Below are positions 36,333-45,676 of a DNA stretch of 64,000 nt, piece by piece. Both the position numbers and the translations under genes were made by a program. The stretch spans positions 514,047 through 578,046 of the forward strand of contig NZ_WEIC01000001.1 of the NCBI RefSeq assembly GCF_009184395.1, in the 5' to 3' direction. A model generated the notes under the pieces. That model made no database searches. It saw only the letters and a list, made by a program, of their open reading frames with translations, and had not been told where the DNA came from. Every line of letters starts with the position of its first letter. Within the stretch, counting starts at the first letter, position 1. This stretch comes from Amylibacter sp. SFDW26 (GTDB lineage: Bacteria > Pseudomonadota > Alphaproteobacteria > Rhodobacterales > Rhodobacteraceae).

Positions 36333-36943
36333 ACATCCAAAGGCAGTTTATAAAAATCTGCTGATATTTCCAAAGCATATGCCAGACGCTCCCGATACTC
36401 ATTGCGTGTGATTTCTTGTGCACCTAAACTTTTCAAGTGGTCTGTTTGGAATTGCGTATCTAGCAATGTGAAATCACCATAATTCAAGCGTGCAATGAGG
36501 TAGGTGAGGGCGATCTTTGAGGCATCTGTACGGCGTGAGAACATACTTTCACCAAAGAATGCACTGGCCAATGTGACGCCGTATAAACCGCCAATAAGCG
36601 TATCTCCATCCATTACTTCGACGGAATGGGCAAACCCTAATTCATGTAGTTGACTATAAAGATCAAATATTTCGGCATTAATCCATGTTTCATCACGGTC
36701 AGCACATGCTTTTACAACATCACCAAAACGTTCATCAAAGGTCACCTGATATGGGGCGCGTTTAATTGTACGGGCTAAGCTGCGGGATACATGAAACCCA
36801 TCTAAAGGAAAAATGCCACGCATCTGCGGGTCTACCCAAAATATATCTGGATCATCCACACTTTCAGACATAGGGAAAACGCCCGAGGCGTAGCCTTGCA
36901 GCAACAACTCGGGCGTTATTTTGGTATCAGAATCGGCGGTCAT
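36290..36943 (-). CDS. aat: Leucyl/phenylalanyl-tRNA-protein transferase
   Basis: Adds Leu or Phe to proteins with N-terminal Lys/Arg, marking them for ClpS/ClpAP (N-degron pathway). The 217 residues carry GYASGVFPMSE and WVDPQMRGIFPLDGFH in the N-terminal part and the GNAT-like core ESMFSRRTDASKIAL. It is encoded 13 bp after the accC stop on the same strand. The last 14 codons overlap the convergent DUF2155 gene. Confidence 0.96.
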   Translation of the reverse strand: MTADSDTKITPELLLQGYASGVFPMSESVDDPDIFWVDPQMRGIFPLDGFHVSRSLARTIKRAPYQVTFDERFGDVVKACADRDETWINAEIFDLYSQLHELGFAHSVEVMDGDTLIGGLYGVTLASAFFGESMFSRRTDASKIALTYLIARLNYGDFTLLDTQFQTDHLKSLGAQEITRNEYRERLAYALEISADFYKLPLDVQPSEVLHLSSHTS

Positions 36944-36956
36944 TTTCCGCCAATCC

Positions 36957-38306
36957 TTATTCGAATGTTTGTGTTTCTAGCCACTTTTCTAGCCAGTGAA
37001 TATCATAGTCACCCGTTTGAATGGCTTCTTCTTGTAAAAGTGCATGGAATAAAGGAACCGTTGTGTCGATACCATCAATGATCAATTCATCCAAAGAGCG
37101 TTTCAAGCGAGCTAAAGCGCCTTCGCGATCCAATCCTGTTACAATCAACTTACCAATCAAGCTGTCATAATAAGGTGGAATTGAGTAGCCATCATAAAGA
37201 GCTGAATCCATGCGAACACCTAAACCACCTGGTGCGTGATACATAGATATTTTACCAGGGCAGGGTGTGAAGTTTGGGAGCTTTTCAGCATTGATCCGCA
37301 CTTCGATCGCGTGACCTTTGATCGACAGATTTTCCTGCTTCAAAGTCATTTCCTGACCTGCAGCAACACGCAATTGTTGTTTTACCAAATCCACGCCGAA
37401 AATAGCTTCGGTTACAGGATGTTCTACCTGTAAACGTGTGTTCATCTCGATGAAGTAAAACTCGTCATTCTCGTACAAGAACTCAATTGTACCCGCACCT
37501 TCATAACCGATTTTCGCAACAGCATCCGCACATGTTGTGCCGATTTTTTCGCGCAGCTCAGGTGTAATGCTTGGGCCAGGGGCTTCTTCAAAAACCTTTT
37601 GGTGACGACGTTGCAAAGAACAATCGCGTTCACCCAAATGAATGGCGCGACCTTTACCATTACCAAAGACCTGAACCTCAATATGACGTGGTAAAGTCAG
37701 GTATTTTTCGATGTAAACTTCGTCATTGCCAAAAGCTGACTTTGATTCTGCACGTGCTGTGCTGAAAGCTTCATCCAAGTCCGCTTTTGTTTTGGCAAGT
37801 TTCATACCGCGACCACCACCACCAGCAGTGGCCTTCACGATCACAGGGAACCCCATTTCATCAGCCACTTTATGGGCTTCTTCAATGGTTGGAACGCCGC
37901 CGTCTGATCCCGGTACACAAGGTACACCAAGATCAATCATGGTTTGTTTGGCTGTGATTTTATCGCCCATCATGCGGATGTGTTCCGCGGATGGCCCGAT
38001 GAATTTCAAGCCGTGCTCTTCGACAATCTGAACGAATTCAGCGTTTTCAGATAGAAAACCATATCCAGGATGGATGGCTTCGGCACCTGTGATTTCACAT
38101 GCAGCGATAATAGCTGGGATAGAAAGGTAACTGTCTGTGCCAGATGGTGGGCCAATACAGACGCTTTCATCTGCCATACGCACATGCATGGCATCGCTAT
38201 CAGCTGTTGAGTGAACAGCAACTGTTGAAACGCCCAATTCTTTACAGGCACGGATGACACGCAATGCGATCTCACCACGGTTCGCGATCAGGACCTTGGA
38301 AAACAT
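36957..38306 (-). CDS. accC: Acetyl-CoA carboxylase, biotin carboxylase subunit
   Basis: Carboxylates the biotin on AccB with ATP and bicarbonate in the first step of fatty-acid synthesis. The ATG at 38306 ([20 protein letters not shown]) is the family start; 14 additional upstream codons are open but atypical. The 449 residues show the ATP-grasp glycine-rich loop GGGGRGMK, the [12 protein letters not shown] motif and [13 protein letters not shown]. It lies 25 bp after accB, the standard accBC pair. Confidence 0.97.
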   Translation of the reverse strand: MFSKVLIANRGEIALRVIRACKELGVSTVAVHSTADSDAMHVRMADESVCIGPPSGTDSYLSIPAIIAACEITGAEAIHPGYGFLSENAEFVQIVEEHGLKFIGPSAEHIRMMGDKITAKQTMIDLGVPCVPGSDGGVPTIEEAHKVADEMGFPVIVKATAGGGGRGMKLAKTKADLDEAFSTARAESKSAFGNDEVYIEKYLTLPRHIEVQVFGNGKGRAIHLGERDCSLQRRHQKVFEEAPGPSITPELREKIGTTCADAVAKIGYEGAGTIEFLYENDEFYFIEMNTRLQVEHPVTEAIFGVDLVKQQLRVAAGQEMTLKQENLSIKGHAIEVRINAEKLPNFTPCPGKISMYHAPGGLGVRMDSALYDGYSIPPYYDSLIGKLIVTGLDREGALARLKRSLDELIIDGIDTTVPLFHALLQEEAIQTGDYDIHWLEKWLETQTFE

Positions 38307-38331
38307 GGCTGATGCTCCTCTAATTGAACGA

Positions 38332-38829
38332 TTATTCGATAATGACAAGCGGAGAGCCGAACTCTACAGGCACACCATCGTCGACCAAGATACGGGTTAC
38401 TTTACCCGATTTTGGCGCAGGAATTTGATTCATGGTCTTCATTGCCTCTACGATCAGCAATGTTTGGCCTTCGTTAACTGTTGCGCCAACAGAAATAAAC
38501 GCAGCGGCGCCTGGTTCTGGTGATAGGTAAGCTGTACCAACCATCGGTGAGGTCACAGCGCCTGGGTGTTGTGATGGATCTTCTGCTGCGGCAGTTGGTG
38601 CATCTGCAACTGGAGCGGCAACAGCAGGTGCTGCGGATGGGGCAGGTGCGGCAATGGCAACTTGTTGTGGGGCTGCAGCAACCATAGCTTGACGCGACAC
38701 ACGTACGTTTAATGCTTTGTTACCACCATAATCGCGATGAACTTCTAGCTCAGTTAGATCGTTTTCACGTAACAATTCTGCCAAAGACTGGATGAATTCT
38801 ACATCTGTTTCTTGATCTTTTTTGGTCAT
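38332..38829 (-). CDS. accB: Biotin carboxyl carrier protein
   Basis: The carrier of acetyl-CoA carboxylase, 165 residues from the ATG at 38829. A charged N-terminal segment is followed by an Ala/Pro linker (about 55-85) and the biotinyl domain with Lys131 in EAMKTMN. The open frame extends 13 codons further upstream without family similarity. It precedes accC, and about 100 bp separate it from the DsbA-like gene upstream. Confidence 0.97.
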   Translation of the reverse strand: MTKKDQETDVEFIQSLAELLRENDLTELEVHRDYGGNKALNVRVSRQAMVAAAPQQVAIAAPAPSAAPAVAAPVADAPTAAAEDPSQHPGAVTSPMVGTAYLSPEPGAAAFISVGATVNEGQTLLIVEAMKTMNQIPAPKSGKVTRILVDDGVPVEFGSPLVIIE

Positions 38830-38927
38830 ATTCCCCTCAACCGTTACCGCCCACACTGGGCATTTCATCTCTTATACAGCTTCGTGACGCAGGGTTAAAG
38901 CATTCTTGTTGCTGTTTTGGCTTTTTA

Positions 38928-39692
38928 CTACTGAGTATTTGCCCGTAATTCAGCAATGATTTGTTCCATTGCATCTTTTGGAACATAGCCACGTACTATT
39001 TGATCATTAAATAAAAATGTTGGTGTTCCTGAAACCTGTAAGGTCTCGCCTAACTGACGAGTACGTGCAATGTGTTGTGCTACGGCAGGCTCTTGCATTT
39101 GAGCGACTATTTTATCACCATCTAACCCTGCCTTGTTTGCAATAAATGCGATGCTTTTATCGTTAACAGGCCCATCAAACTTTATCAAAGAATTATACAT
39201 TTTCTTGTAAGCGTCAGATCCTTGGCTTTGTAATGCCGCGATTGCTGCCTGAGATGAAATTAAAGAATCTTGACTTAAGATTGGGTATTCTTTGACGACT
39301 AAACGAATATTTCCATCTGCTTTTACCAATGCGACAACGTCATCATGAGCTTTGCGGCAGTAATGGCATTTGTAATCAACGAATTCTACTAGGGTAATAT
39401 CGCCATCAGGATTGCCACCAACCCATGAAAAACCATCATTCTGGATTTCTTCAATATTTTCAGAGATTAATGCAATCTCACTTTGTTCCTCAGCGGTTGC
39501 TTGTCGTTCTTGCAATATTTGGATAGCCTCCATAATCACTTCTGGGTTGTTTACCAAATAATCGCGCACTAATTCACCAAAAAGCGCCTGATCAGATTCG
39601 CTCATCGCTTCTAAATCAACGGCAATAGCTGGGGTGCTGAGGGCCATAAAGCCTGTTATTAATGAGACTTTGATCGCATTAAATTTCATCAT
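38928..39692 (-). CDS. DsbA-family periplasmic thiol-disulfide oxidoreductase
   Basis: A 254-residue exported protein with an N-terminal signal (MMKFNAIKVSLITGFMALST...) and a thioredoxin fold with redox motif C109-H-Y-C112 and cis-Pro region VSGTPTFLFN. An N-terminal helical extension (about 27-85) resembles ScsC/Com1-type or DsbG-like proteins, which may dimerise through it and act as isomerases. Its ATG overlaps the stop of the M48 protease gene (ATGATG), so the two periplasmic quality-control genes are likely cotranslated. Confidence 0.88.
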   Translation of the reverse strand: MMKFNAIKVSLITGFMALSTPAIAVDLEAMSESDQALFGELVRDYLVNNPEVIMEAIQILQERQATAEEQSEIALISENIEEIQNDGFSWVGGNPDGDITLVEFVDYKCHYCRKAHDDVVALVKADGNIRLVVKEYPILSQDSLISSQAAIAALQSQGSDAYKKMYNSLIKFDGPVNDKSIAFIANKAGLDGDKIVAQMQEPAVAQHIARTRQLGETLQVSGTPTFLFNDQIVRGYVPKDAMEQIIAELRANTQ

Positions 39693-41032
39693 CTTTTCTT
39701 TCTAATTTTAGAAGTGCGTTTTGCAATACTTAATATATCTACGGCTTTACGCCAACCAGTAGAGCCTTGCGGTAATAGTTTTTCTGCACGTTCGGCATGA
39801 ACTGCAGCAAGTTTAAAATTCGACGCGAGCGCATAGCGTTCTGCAGAAGTAATAGAGGCCATACCCGGGTTGCCTGTTTTTGCATAGGCCACTCCAAGGT
39901 CGCGTAACATACGCCCATTACGGGGATCGCGTGCATAAGAGCGTTTTAATGTTTTTAACGCAGCTTGGGTCGAACTCTTGGTGTTTTGGGCAAGTTGTGC
40001 TCGGCCAAGTCCTGCTAAAATTTGTGCATCTTTGGGTAATTTATTTACGGCTTTTGCATAAGCCGCGGTAGCAGCCGATGCATTCCCATTTTCCAAAAGC
40101 ATCTGCCCGTATAACTCTTGATAATATGGATCAGCTGGGCGCATCGCAAGCAGCCGCTTAATTTCTACCATTGATTTTTTCTTATTGGGTAACCGGTGAT
40201 ATGCTATTGCGCGTGTTAATGTTGCAATTTCACCCTTGTCAGTTTTGCTGACTCTTCGCAAAGTGCCCTTTGGACTGCCTATAAAACCGTTGAATTTTGC
40301 CACGGAGCGCGCATACCAATAGTCCACATTTGGGTTTTGAGTGCTCACATTTCCTTTGTAAGCTGCAACAACAGTTTTTAAATCTGCAATCCGTTGAGAA
40401 TGTAATGGATGGGTAATTGCATAAGAATCTTGGCGACTGATATTCAAAGCTTCTTGACCTCTGAATATGTTTAAAACATCCAATGCAGCAGCAGGGTTTA
40501 TACCAGCACGTGCCATGTAACGGGCGCCGGCCTGATCCGCCGCAGATTCTTGCGCACGTGTAAAAGCGAGAAAGTTACGTTGTCCAGCTGAACTTGTGGC
40601 GGCAGCCACACCAACGCCTGCACCACCACCGCCAGCTGCAGCGGTTAAAATACCAAGTAATACACCAACACCAGCGGCTGTATTAGCGCTGCCAATATTG
40701 GCAGCTCTTTGTGCTAAATGCCCGCCAGTTAAGTGGCCAATTTCGTGAGCAATGACTGATTGAAGCATTTCAACATTCTTCATCCGCCTAATGAGCCCAG
40801 AACTTAGGAAAACATTGTTACCCCCTGTTGCAAATGCGTTGGGGCTATTACTGTTAATAATAAAGATATTTACGCGCCCAATACCAGCAGCCTTAATAAT
40901 TGGTTCAGCAATGATACGCAGTGTACGTTCAATCTCTGCGTCGCGAATTAAACCTTGAGCATATGCAATTGGTGACCAGAACATGATTGCTAGGGTTACA
41001 ATTAAATAACTAATTTTATGAAGTTTCATCAT
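39689..41032 (-). CDS. BepA-like M48 metallopeptidase with TPR domain
   Basis: A periplasmic zinc protease of 447 residues with a signal peptide (about 1-26), the M48 motif H96-E-I-G-H100 and the third-ligand helix ESAADQAGARYMARAG. The C-terminal half (about 270-430) consists of TPR-like helices. BepA/YfgC degrades stalled LptD and BamA and helps outer-membrane assembly (family knowledge). It overlaps and precedes the DsbA-like gene, which fits a joint role in disulfide-containing outer-membrane protein quality control (inference). Confidence 0.9.
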   Translation of the reverse strand: MMKLHKISYLIVTLAIMFWSPIAYAQGLIRDAEIERTLRIIAEPIIKAAGIGRVNIFIINSNSPNAFATGGNNVFLSSGLIRRMKNVEMLQSVIAHEIGHLTGGHLAQRAANIGSANTAAGVGVLLGILTAAAGGGGAGVGVAAATSSAGQRNFLAFTRAQESAADQAGARYMARAGINPAAALDVLNIFRGQEALNISRQDSYAITHPLHSQRIADLKTVVAAYKGNVSTQNPNVDYWYARSVAKFNGFIGSPKGTLRRVSKTDKGEIATLTRAIAYHRLPNKKKSMVEIKRLLAMRPADPYYQELYGQMLLENGNASAATAAYAKAVNKLPKDAQILAGLGRAQLAQNTKSSTQAALKTLKRSYARDPRNGRMLRDLGVAYAKTGNPGMASITSAERYALASNFKLAAVHAERAEKLLPQGSTGWRKAVDILSIAKRTSKIRKKR

Positions 41033-41084
41033 ATTACTAGATTAAAGCACCGCAGTTAAAAAACACAAGTCATAGAAAAACAAA

Positions 41085-41120
41085 AGCGCGCCAAACACAA
41101 GGTTTGAGCGCGCTGTTGCC
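41085..41120 (-). terminator. Terminator of rne
   Basis: On the minus strand AGCGCGC(T)CAAAC / GTTTGGCGCGCT (stem 41085-41114) is followed by TTTGTTTTTC. Confidence 0.85.
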
Positions 41121-41136
41121 GATAAAGTGAATTACT

Positions 41137-43878
41137 TTAGCCGCGAGACCACCAGCCCCGACGTTTTGGTTTTTTCTCATCCGTTGTAGTTTCCATAATT
41201 GGTGCAGGTTCCGTAGTTTCTACACCAGCGGCAACGACTTGCAGCTGCTCGGGTACTTTTTCCGCCGCCGTTTTGCGTGGAGCACGTTTACGCTTTGGTT
41301 TTTCTTCAGCATCTGCAGGTGCGTCCGCTGTTGTTTCTGTTTCAGTGGCTTTTTTTGCAGCTGTTTTGCGTGGTGCGCGCTTACGCTTTGGTTTTTCTTC
41401 AGCATCTGCAGGTGCGTCCGCTATTGTTTCTGTTTCAGCGGCTTTTTCCGCTGCCGTTTTGCGTGGTGCGCGTTTACGCTTTGGTTTTTCTTCAGCATCT
41501 GCAGGTGCGTCTGCTGTTGTTTCTGTTTCAGCGGCTTTTTTTGCAGCTGTTTTGCGTGGAGCACGTTTACGCTTTGGTTTTTCTTCAGCATCTGCAGATG
41601 CGTCTGCTGTTGTTTCTGTTTCAGCGGCTTTTTCCGCTGCCGTTTTGCGTGGTGCGCGTTTACGCTTTGGTTTTTCTGCGGACGTGTCTGTGGTTGGTTC
41701 TACATCTGTTACAGAGGTAGTTTCCGTTTCTGCATCTGAAGTTTGTTCTTTGCTTTCAGAATTTTGTGGGTTTTCGCCATCTTGTTTGTTGCGCCCACGC
41801 CCACGGCCACCACGGCGGCGACGTGATTTTTTCTTTGGCTTCTCCTCCTCATCATTTTCAGAAGATGCCTCAGAAGAAACGTCATCCATACCTTCCATGG
41901 ATACATTCTCCATTGAGACAGGTGCATTTTCTGGCTGCGGGATAAAGCGTGTTGCCGTTTTAAATTTTTCGACGGAATATTCTGTGCCGATTAATGTTAC
42001 ATCCGCTTCAACACGCACTGATAAGCCGTAACGTGTTTCAATCTTACTGATATGATCACGTTTCTCGTTCAACAAATAGTTAGCAACATTTATCGGTGTT
42101 TTCACCAAAACCTCACGAGAACGCTTACGTACACCTTCTTCTTCCAACTCACGTAGGATAGAAAGAGCAAGACTGTCGTCAGAACGTAGTAAGCCTGTGC
42201 CGTGACAATGCGGACATTCTTGTGTCGTGGCTTCCAACATACCTGGGCGCAGGCGTTGGCGTGACATTTCCAACAGACCAAAACCAGAAATACGACCAAC
42301 TTGAATACGCGCGCGATCGTTTTTCAACTTATCCTTCAGACGCTTTTCAACGGCAGTGTTATTGCGCCGTTCTTCCATATCGATGAAATCGATCACGATC
42401 AAGCCAGCCAAATCGCGCAGACGCATCTGGCGTGCGACTTCTTCAGCGGCTTCTAAGTTTGTTTTTAAAGCTGTCGCTTCGATAGAATTTTCTTTGGTTG
42501 CTTTACCAGAGTTCACATCCACAGCAACTAGTGCTTCGGTAATACCGATCACCAAATACCCACCAGATTTCAATTGAACTGTTGGATTGAACATCGCACC
42601 AAGGTGCGTTTCAACCTGGTAACGTGAGAACAATGGCATTTGTTCTCTATATAACTTTACCTTATCCACACGGTTCGGCATGAACATCGTCATGTATTCG
42701 CGCGCAGCATCGTATCCACGTTGTCCTTCAACATGAATTTCGTCGATGTCACGCGTGTAAAGATCGCGGATCGAACGTTTGATCAGGTTACCTTCTTCGT
42801 AAATCGGAGCAGGGGCGATAGATTTTAATGTCAATTCTCGGATTTGTTCCCACTGACGTGATAGGAATTCATAATCTCGATTGATATCCGCTTCATTGCG
42901 ACTTGCACCAGCTGTACGGATAATCAAGCCAGCACCTTCTGGAACAACCAGTTTATTCGCAATAGCTTTGATTTTTTTGCGGTCAGCGGCATTGGTGATT
43001 TTACGTGAAATACCACCACCACGCGCTGTATTTGGCATCAATACGCAATAACGACCCGCAAGAGATAGGTAAGTTGTAAGGGCAGCGCCCTTATTGCCGC
43101 GTTCTTCTTTAACCACTTGGATCAATAGAATTTGACGTACTTTGATGACTTCTTGGATTTTGTAGCGCTTTAGACGTGGTTTACGTGGGCGCACTTCTTC
43201 AGATACATCATCATCAGCAACAGACTCTATACCTTCTTTTGGTGTGTCGTCTTTTACCTGAGAATCATCGTCCTCTTCGTCTGTATCATTATCAGAAGGT
43301 TCTTCTGATGTTTCAGATTCTGTGTTTTCTTCAATCTCTTCAGTAGGTGTGTTTTCCTCTTTAGGCGCCTTTTTTGTTTTTTCAGCAGCTTTTGCCTCGG
43401 GCACTTCAACCAAATCAGATTCGGTTGCGTCTACATCGATAACATCGCCTTCAACTACATCGCTTACAACAATGGCGTCTTCAACAACGGCTGCTTCTGC
43501 CACTGCTTTCGCAGGTTTGCGACGACGACGTGTGCGTGATTTTGCGGGTTGTTCGGCGCGGCGCGCTTCTTCTTCTGCCATTGCTTTCGCATAAGCAGCT
43601 TCTTCTGCCAGCAGTCTTTCACGATCTGCTACAGGTATTTGATAGTAATCGGGGTGAATCTCGTTAAAGGCCAAGAAACCATGACGGTTTCCACCATAAT
43701 CAACAAAGGCCGCCTGGAGCGACGGTTCAACGCGCGTTACTTTTGCGAGGTATATGTTGCCAGCTAGTTGGCGTTTATTAAGACTTTCAAAATCGAACTC
43801 GTCGACCTTGTTTCCTTCGACCACGACCACGCGAGTTTCCTCTGGGTGGGTGGCATCGATAAGCATTTTCTTTGACAT
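41137..43878 (-). CDS. rne: Ribonuclease E
   Basis: The main endoribonuclease for mRNA decay and RNA processing, 913 residues. The S1 RNA-binding domain (about 37-280) is interrupted by a long acidic and basic insertion (about 85-240), typical of alphaproteobacteria. The 5'-sensor and DNase I-like catalytic domain follow (VAVDVNSGKATKE, GLIVIDFIDM), then the zinc-link C555-P-H-C558. The C-terminal scaffold (about 660-913) is disordered, with an Arg/Lys-rich RRRRGGRGRGRN patch and five KRKRAPRKTA repeats, likely for RNA or partner binding; the end WWSRG may be a partner site. Confidence 0.96.
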   Translation of the reverse strand: MSKKMLIDATHPEETRVVVVEGNKVDEFDFESLNKRQLAGNIYLAKVTRVEPSLQAAFVDYGGNRHGFLAFNEIHPDYYQIPVADRERLLAEEAAYAKAMAEEEARRAEQPAKSRTRRRRKPAKAVAEAAVVEDAIVVSDVVEGDVIDVDATESDLVEVPEAKAAEKTKKAPKEENTPTEEIEENTESETSEEPSDNDTDEEDDDSQVKDDTPKEGIESVADDDVSEEVRPRKPRLKRYKIQEVIKVRQILLIQVVKEERGNKGAALTTYLSLAGRYCVLMPNTARGGGISRKITNAADRKKIKAIANKLVVPEGAGLIIRTAGASRNEADINRDYEFLSRQWEQIRELTLKSIAPAPIYEEGNLIKRSIRDLYTRDIDEIHVEGQRGYDAAREYMTMFMPNRVDKVKLYREQMPLFSRYQVETHLGAMFNPTVQLKSGGYLVIGITEALVAVDVNSGKATKENSIEATALKTNLEAAEEVARQMRLRDLAGLIVIDFIDMEERRNNTAVEKRLKDKLKNDRARIQVGRISGFGLLEMSRQRLRPGMLEATTQECPHCHGTGLLRSDDSLALSILRELEEEGVRKRSREVLVKTPINVANYLLNEKRDHISKIETRYGLSVRVEADVTLIGTEYSVEKFKTATRFIPQPENAPVSMENVSMEGMDDVSSEASSENDEEEKPKKKSRRRRGGRGRGRNKQDGENPQNSESKEQTSDAETETTSVTDVEPTTDTSAEKPKRKRAPRKTAAEKAAETETTADASADAEEKPKRKRAPRKTAAKKAAETETTADAPADAEEKPKRKRAPRKTAAEKAAETETIADAPADAEEKPKRKRAPRKTAAKKATETETTADAPADAEEKPKRKRAPRKTAAEKVPEQLQVVAAGVETTEPAPIMETTTDEKKPKRRGWWSRG
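41265..41690. repeat. Tandem 93-bp repeat inside rne
   Basis: Five copies begin at 41275, 41368, 41461, 41554 and 41647, each exactly 93 bp apart (31 codons, core KRKRAPRKTAA). Linkers alternate between a ccgctgccg form (AAEK) and a gcagctg form (AAKK), so the true period is 186 bp, suggesting expansion by duplication of a dimer. The last copy (start of the array in the gene) is partial. Confidence 0.92.
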
Positions 43879-44311
43879 TTAGTATACTCTGAACGCGCAT
43901 GCGTATTGATCCCTAATGGGTCAACTTCGTCATTGGCGTTATATGTTATGGCGATGGGATGTGGTCGAGCGGTTAGGGCGAAGATTAATTCGTCACAGAG
44001 CGCTAAAAAATATATCCACACGCGTTGCATCGCGGTTTTTCTCCAACGTCCTTATGAGCGGACGTTCAGTTCGGGTCATACGGTCTGCATTCGCTAGGTC
44101 ATACGACAATTCTGTGGCCACTTGGCCTATCGAGCGGATCAGAGGATGACTTTGGCTTTTGGCCTGTCTCATGGTCACAATCGATGAAACTTGTGAGTGC
44201 GGCGATATTTTCGCCAGCTACCTTCTTATCATTAGGCACCTTATTTGCGAAATACAATCGCATTTTTCAAAACGTTGGGGTATAAAGAGAAAAAAAAGAC
44301 GAGGCAGTGCA
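43879..44311. other. Gene-free divergent interval between rne and amiC
   Basis: I find no credible gene in 433 bp. It contains a perfect hairpin AACGTCC-TTATGAGC-GGACGTT (44045-44066), a 9-bp direct repeat GGTCATACG (44074-44082 and 44097-44105, 23 bp apart) and a CGCATGCG palindrome (43896-43903). Long structured leaders control RNase E levels in other bacteria (established for enterobacterial rne), so this may be an rne 5' UTR; it must also hold the amiC promoter. Confidence 0.5.
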
Positions 44312-45541
44312 GTGTTTAAGAAGATTACGGTTTTCGTATGTCTATTCATATGGGGTGTTAATAGTGCAGTATATGCACAGGATTTACGCGCTTTGGCGCG
44401 CGTTGATAACGATAATTCTACTATTGCGGATCTGTCTTACCGCGAGATGCAAGTTGAGTTAGAGCTATCACAACCAATTCCATATCGTATCTTCACCCTG
44501 ACAAAACCAAACCGTATTGTGTTTGATTTCAAAGAAATTGATTGGGCGGGATTCTCTAGTGAAAAGACATTAAAGACTGAAAAAGTAAAGAGCTTGCGCT
44601 TTGGTGCCTATCAAGCGGGGTGGTCCCGTATGGTTATCGAATTAACTGAGCCAATGATCTTAGATGAAGTTGAAATGCGTACTGATCCCGATCAGGGTAA
44701 CGCACGTATGGTTGCGAAATTCAAGTTAAGTAACCAAGATGAATTCAATACACGTTCAGGAATTCGTGAAGAAGCAGGCTGGGATTTGCCAAAGCCAATA
44801 GATGTAATCACCCCTAAGCAGCGTCAAGTCGGAGACGCGCCATTGGTCGTTGTCTTGGACCCTGGTCATGGAGGTATAGATTCTGGCGCACGTAGTGGTG
44901 GCAAACTTGAAAAAGATTTGGTTTTACAATTTGCGCGCGAATTAAAAGAAAGTCTAATTTTAACAGGGCGCTACAAGGCGCATATGACGCGGGATAAGGA
45001 TGAGTTTGTATCTTTGCCTGCAAGAATTACGCGCGCACGCGCAGTTGGGGCGGATCTGTTTATTTCATTGCACGCAGATGCATTGAAAAGCGGTTGGGCC
45101 ACGGGAACAACAGTTTACTCATTATCCGATGAAGCCTCCGATGAAGCTTCAAAAGACCTTGCCGAAAATCAGAACCGTGCTGATTTATTGGCAGGGGTAG
45201 ATTTGACACAGCAATCAGATGCTGTTGCAACAACTCTCATGGAATTGGCGAGTGTGGAAACGCAATCGCGTAGTGATTTGTTGGCTGATATGGTTGTGTC
45301 AGGTGTGGCCCAATCCATTGGGCGTTTGCGTAAACGGCCGCATCTGCAAGCAGGGTTCACGGTTTTAAAGGCGCCTGATATTCCATCTATTTTAGTAGAG
45401 CTTGGATTTATGTCGAATGAACGTGATCTGATTAATCTACAAAACCAAGAATGGCGTACGAAAGTGATTGAGGGAATCATATTGGCATTGGACACTTGGT
45501 CAGTTGAAGATGCCGCTCAAGGACAATTATTACGTCAATAG
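44312..45541 (+). CDS. amiC: N-acetylmuramoyl-L-alanine amidase
   Basis: A zinc amidase that splits peptidoglycan between daughter cells. The start is GTG at 44312, with GAGGCA upstream, giving a signal peptide (MFKKITVFVCLFIWGVNSAVYAQ); the longer open frame to 44159 would bury it. The 409 residues have an AMIN domain (about 40-130, septal localisation) and an Amidase_3 domain with VLDPGHGGIDSGA (His186), the Glu in GGKLEKDLVLQ, LHADAL and the C-terminal LVELGFMSN. The AmiC name follows the AMIN architecture. PBP1A follows, consistent with a cell-wall gene pair. Confidence 0.92.
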   Translation: MFKKITVFVCLFIWGVNSAVYAQDLRALARVDNDNSTIADLSYREMQVELELSQPIPYRIFTLTKPNRIVFDFKEIDWAGFSSEKTLKTEKVKSLRFGAYQAGWSRMVIELTEPMILDEVEMRTDPDQGNARMVAKFKLSNQDEFNTRSGIREEAGWDLPKPIDVITPKQRQVGDAPLVVVLDPGHGGIDSGARSGGKLEKDLVLQFARELKESLILTGRYKAHMTRDKDEFVSLPARITRARAVGADLFISLHADALKSGWATGTTVYSLSDEASDEASKDLAENQNRADLLAGVDLTQQSDAVATTLMELASVETQSRSDLLADMVVSGVAQSIGRLRKRPHLQAGFTVLKAPDIPSILVELGFMSNERDLINLQNQEWRTKVIEGIILALDTWSVEDAAQGQLLRQ

Positions 45542-45617
45542 GTTACAAAACGTTGCAGAATACCTATGTAATATAGAATATCAGGCATAAACGAGCGCAA
45601 ATAACTGATAAGTGTTT

Positions 45618-45646
45618 TTGACCTTCAAACACGCTCGGCCTATAAG
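45618..45646 (+). promoter_or_regulatory. Predicted sigma-70 promoter of the PBP1A gene
   Basis: TTGACC (45618-45623), a 17-bp spacer and TATAAG (45641-45646), about 25 bp upstream of the likely GTG start. The boxes are strong and well spaced. Confidence 0.6.
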
Positions 45647-45676
45647 CGGTTCAATCTGTAATAAGGGAGGCCACTT

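Noticed and set aside
41265-41690. Regular repeats as a CRISPR array
   Set aside because: The whole unit, with no unique spacers, repeats and is in frame with rne.
41239-42031. Long plus-strand open frames opposite the rne tail (Phe/Cys-rich or Ala/Arg-rich repeats)
   Set aside because: They are antisense shadows of the 93-bp repeat, whose length is divisible by three, so stops are absent in several frames.
43958-43990. tRNA-like D-arm sequence (GGTCGAGCGGTTAGGGC)
   Set aside because: No acceptor, anticodon or T-arm can be assembled around it.
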